Source: CAWGAJ01 sp963820545
GTDB lineage: Bacteria; Planctomycetota; Planctomycetia; Pirellulales; Thermoguttaceae
Length of the DNA: 64,000 nt
Reading direction: 5' to 3'
Assembly: GCA_963820545.1 (NCBI GenBank)
Contig: CAWGAJ010000001.1
Span: 744,001-808,000 of the forward strand
The position numbers and the translations under genes were made by a program. Positions 57,521 through 64,000 of the stretch are shown here, piece by piece; the stretch's first letter is position 1; every line of letters starts with the position of its first letter. Below the pieces are notes generated by a model. It did not search any database, had not been told where the DNA came from, and was given only the letters and a program-made list of their open reading frames with translations.

Positions 57521-57607
57521 GGGGACAGTCCCATTTTTGCTGTGCAAAAATTGGAGAAGTGAAGGGGACAGTCCCATTTTTGCTGTGCAAAAATTGGGAC
57601 AGTCCCC
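57521..57607. repeat. Direct and inverted GGGGACAGTCCC repeat
   Basis: GGGGACAGTCCCATTTTTGC...GCAAAAATTGG occurs at 57521-57554 and again from 57564, closing with GGGACAGTCCCC. Each unit is itself an imperfect palindrome. It lies 46 bp upstream of the methyltransferase gene. Confidence 0.85.
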
Positions 57608-57652
57608 ATACAATCTTGCCCTTACGCATGACAATAGCCACAATGTCTGGGC

Positions 57653-59968
57653 ATGGGAATAAACGAGCCTTCAGATTTGAATACAGGAGGAGCAAGATCG
57701 CTCACGGCGGTTGATCTGGCGCGGGATTTTGGTCCTCGTGCGGCGGCCGGCAGGCGATGCGTGGCCAAACTTTACGCAATTTTTCGGGCAGGTCATCCTG
57801 CGCTGGCCAGTTGGAAGCTGTGTTTTGGCAGAATCTGGGGGGCTGATTGGCAGCGGTCCACAAAGGCGTTGCAGGCCCTGGCTCATAAAATGGCGATCGA
57901 CTGTGAGGAGTTTAAGCCCGATGCCTTTTTGTTTGCCCTGCAAACCTATTATGCGCGCTTGTTGGAAATATTGGTAAGGCGATTTTGCCCGTTCAAAAAG
58001 AGCGATTTTTCGCTTGAGCCGTTTTCCGGGCGTCTGTGGGATGATGATGCTCAATTGGCTGCGGAAGGGGAACGATTATCGGCCGCCATGGAAGAATATC
58101 GGTCTTTACCGATTGATTCAGGTCCGGGCTTAAGCGGCGATTTACTGAAGGCATTATATCAAGAGTTGTTTCCCCGGCGGTTGCGGCGTCAACTGGGCGA
58201 ATTTTATACGCCCGACTGGCTGGCCGGGCATGTGCTCGATCAAGTCGGCTTCGACGGCCAAGGACCATGGCGATTGCTTGATCCGGCTTGCGGATCGGGC
58301 ACGTTTTTGCTGATGGCCATCAAACGGATTCGCAGCGCCTGGGACGCATCGCCGTTGGATGATGCGACGACTTCTGCAAAAAGCGAACTATGCCGGCGGA
58401 TTCTCTGGCAGGTTGTGGGCATAGACCTGAATCCCTTGGCCGTAATGACCGCTCGGGCGAACTATCTGCTTGCCATCTACGACCTGCTTCCTTTGACAGG
58501 TCCGTGGGAGATTCCCGTTTATCTTGGCGACTCGATCCTGGATGTTCCGCCGCTTGAGGCCTTGCGCGAAGAACAGTTCGACGTTGTGGCGGGCAACCCT
58601 CCCTGGATTGCCTGGGACAATCTGCCGGTCGATTATCGTGAAGCGACCAAACCGTTATGGGAACATTATGGATTGTTTTCGCTGTCGGGCAAGGATGGGC
58701 GGCACGGCGGCGGCAAGAAAGACCTTTCGATGTTGATGCTTTATGCCGTGGCCGATCGGTATCTTAAATCGGGCGGCCGTTTGGGGTTTGTCATTACGCA
58801 AACGCTCTTTCAGACCAAGGGGGCCGGCGATGGATTCCGCCTATTTCGGCTGGGGCCGGAAGGGCCGTGGCTGAATGTGCGGCGCGTTGACGATCTGGTT
58901 TCGCTGCGTCCTTTTGATGATGCCGCCAATTGGACGAGCACGGTGGTGCTGAAAAAGGGAGAGCCCACGCAATATCCGGTGCCTTATCTGAAATGGCGGA
59001 CGGTTAAACAACCGGACCGGTCGGAGAAAATAGTTCTGACCCCTTTTTTTGCGCGGCCGATTGAGAGGCTTCGGCCGGGATCGCCTTGGTTTTTAGAACC
59101 GGAAGGATTCCAGGGGCAAGTGGACAAATTGATCGGTCCCTCGGATTATGAGGCCCATCTTGGCGCAAACACCGGTGGGGCAAACGGCATTTATTGGCTG
59201 GAAGTGCTGGGCGAGGCCCGACGGCGGAGTGCGCGTGCGCAATATTGCTGACAAAGGCAAAACGGCGGCGGAGGTGGTGGAAAAAGTCATCGAACCGGAT
59301 CTGCTCTTTCCGCTTTTGCGTTGGCAGGATATTGCTCCTTATGCCGCCCAGCCGCGTTTTTATCTTCTTCTGGCCCAGGATTGCGACAAACGCACGGGCA
59401 TTGATGAATTATTAATGCGGCAAAAATATCCGCGCACTTTGGCGTACCTGGAGCATTTCGAGCGACAATTAAAGGGGCGGGCGGCTTATCGGCGGTACCA
59501 GCAGGGTCGGCCGTTTTATTCGATGTATAACGTCGGTCCTTATACAACCGCGCCGATTAAAGTAGTATGGCGGCGAATGGACCGGCGCATCAGCGCGGCG
59601 GTGACCGCGTGCCGGCGACGAACCACTCTTGGGCCGCCGGGCGGTTGATTCCCCAAGAAACTTGCGTGATGATTGCCTGCCAATCGCTTAAGGAAGCCCA
59701 TTATCTTTGTGCGGCACTAAATAGTTCGCTGGTGAATTATCTAGTCCGATCGCACAGCGTGCAAGGCGGCAAGGGATTTGGCACGCCGAGCATTTTGACA
59801 TATTTGAATCTGCGCCGCTTCGATCCGGCAGACAACATTCACAATGAATTGGCGGCGTGCAGCGAAACGGCACATCAAGCAATCGGCCCGGAGATAGAAC
59901 GCCGCATCGATAGGTTGGTTGCGGAGCTGTACGCTGTTGCCTCTGATATGGCAGAACGTTTTTTTTGA
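57653..59968 (+). CDS. Orphan DNA adenine-type methyltransferase, Eco57I/TaqI-like (two frameshifts)
   Basis: About 770 residues. SAM motif LLDPACGSGTFLLMAI (about residue 200), then VVGIDLNPLAV and the catalytic VVAGNPPWIAWDN (NPPW), typical of N6-adenine enzymes of the type IIG/Eco57I group. The C-terminal half (IPQETCVMIACQS, HYLCAALNSSLVNYLV) fits a TaqI-type target recognition domain. No nuclease domain and no restriction gene is adjacent. Breaks near 59216 (GC lost, GAGGCGCCCGACG) and near 59609 (one base). Target motif unknown; it may be a solo methylase or part of a defence system encoded elsewhere. Confidence 0.85.
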
Positions 59969-59990
59969 CCTGCGCAAGTATATAGATAAG

Positions 59991-60647
59991 TCAAGCGTTT
60001 TCCACAATGTGGGTGTGATAATCGGCATTGTTGAGGTATTCCAGGACCTTGGTCGCACCTTCCCAGATTTCGTGCATGAACTGCTCGCGCAGGGCCAGGC
60101 GGATGACACTCTTTTGTTCTTTGGTGAGCGACCCGTAGCCGGTGATTTTTTCGCAGATGCGGTCGTCACCTTCGATAATAGCGGGCAAGGCCCAGCGCGA
60201 AGGAAGTTGATAAGTGGCGATTCCCCGCAAGCGCAGGCCCTCGTCGCCGCTCGTCATTTTCAATTCGACGAGTACAAAATTGCCTTGATTGGGGACTTGA
60301 TCTTGATTGCGGGCGGCGCTGATCATGCCGGCAGTGGTTTTAAGCATCCAGCCTTTGCCGTCGTTCGCCCAGGTGGCGATGATATGGGCAGAATCGCAGA
60401 TCCAATAGCGATTATGCCTGTCGAGCCGCTTGAGCACGTGTTGCGAGGGCAAGGATTCCTTGTTACCGATAAGTCCTAATTGGGCGGCATCGGGCTCATC
60501 AAGGGGGATCGACGGCGACTGGTCAGCCTGTTCGGGGGCAGTAATAAAGATGGGCTGCCCGCATTTCGGACAGAGGCGAGTCTGGCCGACGAGCTTCTCC
60601 TTGGCGTTTAGCTTGCTACCGCAGCTAGAACATATAATACGAATCAT
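59991..60647 (-). CDS. Zinc-ribbon protein of unknown function
   Basis: About 218 residues from ATG 60647 (MIRIICSSCGSKLN). A single MJ0042-type ribbon CSSC...CPKC at residues 6-27 is followed by a soluble region rich in charged residues (LKTTAGMISAARNQDQVPNQG, LREQFMHEIWEGATKVLEYL). No membrane span. It resembles the N-terminal ribbon of 28947-30980 but not its remainder. Function unknown. Confidence 0.78.
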   Translation of the reverse strand: MIRIICSSCGSKLNAKEKLVGQTRLCPKCGQPIFITAPEQADQSPSIPLDEPDAAQLGLIGNKESLPSQHVLKRLDRHNRYWICDSAHIIATWANDGKGWMLKTTAGMISAARNQDQVPNQGNFVLVELKMTSGDEGLRLRGIATYQLPSRWALPAIIEGDDRICEKITGYGSLTKEQKSVIRLALREQFMHEIWEGATKVLEYLNNADYHTHIVENA

Positions 60648-60993
60648 AGGTACTTTTTCTCCCCTATGTTTCCGTGCCCTTGCCGTCACAATGTAATTGA
60701 TTAATGATATGTAGTCAAGAAATAAATATATTTTCCATTCTGAGAGGCTCCATCCAGACAAGCAAGTTTACCGATGAATCTACAATAAGCATACCAAAGC
60801 TGTAAGAGATTGACCATAGGCCAACCCGCAAAAACCCCGCAATATCGCCAATTGCATGGGGATTAACAATGGATGATTCTTACCCCATAGACGGGATTGG
60901 TTGCATAGTTGGAAATTAAAAATAGAATAGTTCTCTAACTAATGAAGTCGTGGCGTTCAGTAGTGTTATCACGGATTAGGGAGTGTAAGCACT
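60648..60993. other. Intergenic region, nothing assigned
   Basis: 346 bp between the divergent ribbon protein and the lipid-synthesis fusion gene. No gene, tRNA or clear hairpin seen; both promoters must lie here. Confidence 0.5.
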
Positions 60994-63900
60994 GTGCATC
61001 TGGATCACCTACCCGGTACGTTCTTTGGGCCATCTAACCTGGTGGAGTTATTGCGTCACCGCGCGCGTTGCCAGTCGGACGAGATTGCTTTCACGTATCT
61101 AGTCGATGGCGAGAACGAGCAAATTCACTTGACTTATCGGGAATTAGATCGGCAAGCCCGGGCAATCGGGGCCTGGCTGGAGGCCCAAGACTTGGCCGGT
61201 GAACGGGCCTTGCTGCTGTATCCGCCGGGATTGGAATTTATTGTCGCCTTTTTCGGTTGTTTGTACGGCGGTGTGATTGCCGTGCCCGTCTATCCCCCGC
61301 GGCGAAACCGCTCGCTGGCCCGGATCCAGGCGATTGCCGACGATGCCGATGCCAAGGTGGCCTTGACCACCGATGCGGTGCTTAGTCGAGTCGAGTCGCT
61401 GATTGACGATACCCCCCATCTGAAAAGCTTGACCTGGCTGGCCACCTGCCATGTTCCGCCGGGCATGGAGGAAAAATGGGACATGCCCGACGTTCACGGC
61501 GATACACTGGCATTTTTGCAATACACTTCAGGTTCGACCGGCACGCCTAAAGGAGTTGTACTGAATCATGCGAATTTGGTGCACAACTCCGCGCTGATTG
61601 CCTATGCCTTCGAGCACACGCGTTCCGACAAAGGGGTGTTTTGGCTGCCCAGTTACCACGACATGGGCCTGATCGGCGGCATCCTTCAGCCATTGTACGT
61701 GGGCCGGCCGAGCATCCTCATGTCGCCGATGAGTTTTTTGCAGAAGCCATATCGTTGGCTGTCGGCGATTTCGCGGTTTCGCGGATCAACCAACGGCGGG
61801 CCTAATTTCGCCTACGATCTTTGCGTGCGGAAAATTACCCCGGAACAGCGCAAGACGCTGGACCTCAGCAGTTGGAAAGTGGCCTTTAACGGGGCCGAGC
61901 CGGTGCATGCGCAAACGATCGAGGACTTTTGCGAGGCCTTTGAGCCCTGCGGATTTCGGCGCGAGGCGTTTTATCCTTGTTTTGGTTTGGCCGAGGCCAC
62001 ATTGATCGTTTCCGGCGGTTACGCCTGTGAGCAGCCGGTGCTAAGGAGTTTTGACGCGGACGCACTTGCCCGGGGACAAGTACTTGACGCCGATCCGGAA
62101 GATGAGAGGGCAAAGACGCTGGTAGGGTGCGGTAAGAATTTGCCCGACCAGAAAATTGTGATAGTCGATCCGGAGTCCCTCACTCCCTGCGCTGCCGGGC
62201 GAATCGGCGAGATTTGGGTGCGCGGTCCGAGCGTGGCTCAAGGATATTGGCAACAGCCGGAGGCCACGGCGGCCACATTCCAGGCCCGCCTGGCCAAGAC
62301 GGGCGAGGGGCCGTTCCTGCGCACCGGCGATTTAGGATTTATGCTGGAGGGCGAGTTATATGTAACCGGTCGGGTGAAGGATTTGATAATTGTCCACGGC
62401 GTGAATCATTATCCCCAGGACATAGAGCGGACAATGCAGCAGAGTCACGCCCGCTTGCGACCCGACTGCGGAGCGGCCTTTACCGTCGAGACAAACGGCA
62501 AAGAAGAATTAGTGGTCGTGCAGGAAATCGAGCGGCGCAAACAGGGCGATTGCCGGGTGGTTTTTCAGGCCATTCGCCGCGCGGTGGCGGCGGAACACGA
62601 TTTGGCTTTGGATGCCATCGTGCTGATCAAGGCGGGCAGCATTTCCAAGACTTCCAGCGGCAAAATTCAACGACACGCCTGCCGTAACGCCTACCTGGTG
62701 GGAACCCTGGAGGAGGTGGCCCGCTGGGGCGCGGCGGATGATTCCCGGCCCGGGGCGGTTGCTTCGCCCCTTGTCGAGGGCGATCAATTGGCAGAACAGC
62801 CCGCATCGGGGGAATCGGGGAAAAGCCCGCTGAGACCGGTTGTTTCGGCGGCTGCTCGAAAAACGGCCAGCAAAGCGCCGCGGAAAAACGCGTTACGCAA
62901 ATCGTCTTGGAAGAAATCCTCCTGCGTGGCTAAGGAACGGGCGCAGGGCTTGACCCTGGACACGCCGATTGTGGAAACCGGCATGGATTCGCTGGAACGG
63001 ATGGAGATCGTCAACTCGCTGGAAGAACGTTTTGGCGGACGTTTTCCCGAAGAAGTATTGCCGGAAATGGAAACCACGCGCCAGGTGGTGGCGGCGGTGA
63101 TCAAATATCTCGGCAGCGAACCGCGGCCCAGAACCGCCCGGCCCGTGGATTGGGAAACCTCGCCGGCCAATTATCGCCTGGAACAATTTCCCGAATATCT
63201 GAAACTGCGGCGGAATCTGGACTTGATGGAACACGCGGAGTTGGGCAATCCCTTCTTTTCAGTTCACGAGGGGATTACGAACAATCGGGCGCATATCGAC
63301 GGTCGGGAAGTAATTAGTTATTCCAGTTATAACTATATATGCATGTCAGGCGATCCGGTCGTGTCGGCCGCAGCCAAAGAGGCCGTGGATCGTTTCGGCA
63401 CCAGCGTTTCGGCCAGCCGGCTGGTTTCGGGACAAAAAACCATCCATCTGGAACTGGAAAAGAGCATCGCCGAATTCGTGGGCACGGCAGACGCGGTGGT
63501 GATGGTGGGCGGTCACGCCACGAATGTGACGGTGATCGGGCATCTTTTCGGACCGGGTGACTTGATTCTCCACGACGGCCTGGCCCATAACAGCATCCTG
63601 GAAGGAGCGATCCTTTCCGGTGCCCGGCGCCGGCCGTTCGCGCATAATGACTGGCAAGAGGCCGATCGTTTGCTGGCTCAATACCGGCACGAATACCGCC
63701 GCGTGCTGCTGGCCATCGAGGGCGTGTACAGTATGGACGGCGACATTCCCGAGCTGCCCAATTTCATCGAGGTCAAAAAGCGGCACCGGACTTTGCTGAT
63801 GATCGATGAGGCGCACTCGATGGGCGTGCTCGGCCAGACGGGTCGCGGCATCGGCGAATACTATAATGTCGATCGCCGCGACGTGGATATCTGGATGGGC

Positions 63901-64000
63901 ACGTTGAGCAAGTCGTTCGGCAGTTGCGGGGGTTATATTGCCGGATGTAAAGCGCTGGTGGATTATCTTCGCTACACCGCGCCCGGTTTCGTGTTCGCCG
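60994..64000 (+). CDS. Fatty acyl-AMP ligase - ACP - alpha-oxoamine synthase fusion (3' end outside window)
   Basis: The frame runs to the window edge, ~1000 residues seen. Start GTG 60994 after GGGAG. Residues ~1-590: fatty acyl-AMP ligase (YTSGSTGTPKGV, FGLAEATLI, TGDLGF, KIQRHACR); opening FFGPSNLVELLRHRA and AVPVYPPRRNRSLARIQAIA are FAAL-type. Residues ~630-710: acyl carrier protein with phosphopantetheine Ser in GMDSLERMEIV. From ~770: PLP enzyme of the serine palmitoyltransferase/BioF group (YNYICMSGDPVV, DEAHSMGVLG, TLSKSFGSCGG with the PLP Lys). A pair of compensating frameshifts (near 62882 and 62924) scrambles ~14 residues at the ACP start. Likely makes a long-chain base such as 3-ketosphinganine or capnine precursor. 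Confidence 0.9.
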   Translation, partial: MHLDHLPGTFFGPSNLVELLRHRARCQSDEIAFTYLVDGENEQIHLTYRELDRQARAIGAWLEAQDLAGERALLLYPPGLEFIVAFFGCLYGGVIAVPVYPPRRNRSLARIQAIADDADAKVALTTDAVLSRVESLIDDTPHLKSLTWLATCHVPPGMEEKWDMPDVHGDTLAFLQYTSGSTGTPKGVVLNHANLVHNSALIAYAFEHTRSDKGVFWLPSYHDMGLIGGILQPLYVGRPSILMSPMSFLQKPYRWLSAISRFRGSTNGGPNFAYDLCVRKITPEQRKTLDLSSWKVAFNGAEPVHAQTIEDFCEAFEPCGFRREAFYPCFGLAEATLIVSGGYACEQPVLRSFDADALARGQVLDADPEDERAKTLVGCGKNLPDQKIVIVDPESLTPCAAGRIGEIWVRGPSVAQGYWQQPEATAATFQARLAKTGEGPFLRTGDLGFMLEGELYVTGRVKDLIIVHGVNHYPQDIERTMQQSHARLRPDCGAAFTVETNGKEELVVVQEIERRKQGDCRVVFQAIRRAVAAEHDLALDAIVLIKAGSISKTSSGKIQRHACRNAYLVGTLEEVARWGAADDSRPGAVASPLVEGDQLAEQPASGESGKSPLRPVVSAAARKTASKAPRKNALRKSSWKKSSCVAKERAQGLTLDTPIVETGMDSLERMEIVNSLEERFGGRFPEEVLPEMETTRQVVAAVIKYLGSEPRPRTARPVDWETSPANYRLEQFPEYLKLRRNLDLMEHAELGNPFFSVHEGITNNRAHIDGREVISYSSYNYICMSGDPVVSAAAKEAVDRFGTSVSASRLVSGQKTIHLELEKSIAEFVGTADAVVMVGGHATNVTVIGHLFGPGDLILHDGLAHNSILEGAILSGARRRPFAHNDWQEADRLLAQYRHEYRRVLLAIEGVYSMDGDIPELPNFIEVKKRHRTLLMIDEAHSMGVLGQTGRGIGEYYNVDRRDVDIWMGTLSKSFGSCGGYIAGCKALVDYLRYTAPGFVFA

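Overview
The window reads as a piece of a Planctomycetota chromosome, with a Pirellulales/Thermogutta-like lineage as the best guess. The evidence is the combination of very large secreted repeat proteins, a PEP-CTERM (exosortase) substrate, a TIGR03067-like domain fused to a TolB-like propeller, two proteins opening with MJ0042-type zinc ribbons, a glycine-rich RRM protein, and an N-terminally extended Psd beside PssA. Genus cannot be read from the sequence. Most genes look moderately GC-rich; the exception is an AT-rich accessory patch near 34.7-36.8 kb.

Layout. 1-8.75 kb: the 3' part of a giant surface or secreted gene. It has three [Ig-like domain + seven VAMDxxGDFVVxW repeats] modules, a trypsin-like protease between repeats 4 and 5 of module 2, and five near-identical C-terminal domains in 345-bp DNA repeats. 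9.35-15.3 kb: envelope glycan genes (GT2-GT4 fusion, methyltransferase, GT-C-like membrane protein). 15.4-19 kb: enolase, a TSUP transporter, and a cation/proton antiporter behind a fluoride riboswitch. 19-22.7 kb: phosphatidylethanolamine synthesis (psd, pssA), ribE, rsmA. 23 kb: selC (tRNA-Sec). 23.2-26 kb: uvrA. 26.2-31.7 kb: C45 acyltransferase/peptidase, RRM protein, nikR, zinc-ribbon membrane protein, nucleotidyltransferase. 31.8-34.4 kb: alaS. 34.7-36.8 kb: AT-rich patch with an HNH protein, HicB-like protein and VapBC. 37-48.5 kb: recA, DegP-like protease, TIGR03067/TolB-like protein, thpR, pfkB-type kinase, glnS, a second PIN/Phd pair, gltX, membrane protein. 48.9-60.6 kb: FAH-family enzyme, HD/PAS/GGDEF regulator with a flagellin-like gene 7 nt behind it, PEP-CTERM repeat protein, orphan adenine-type DNA methyltransferase, zinc-ribbon protein. 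61-64 kb: a fatty acyl-AMP ligase - ACP - alpha-oxoamine synthase fusion that runs off the end, a candidate single-chain enzyme for sphingolipid or sulfonolipid bases.

Two window-wide patterns stand out. First, about ten genes are broken by small frameshifts, including eno, uvrA, recA, glnS and pssA. Nearly all can be repaired by restoring one GC inside a GCGC context or one base inside CCGG/CCCG-like contexts. This points to a systematic, sequence-dependent deletion error in the assembly rather than real pseudogenes, so frameshifted genes are annotated here across their full span. Second, gene boundaries carry short tandem heptamer arrays whose units differ from site to site but are always 7 bp long. 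Several sit where the ribosome-binding site would be. Palindromic (REP-like) intergenic repeats of several families are also scattered through the window.
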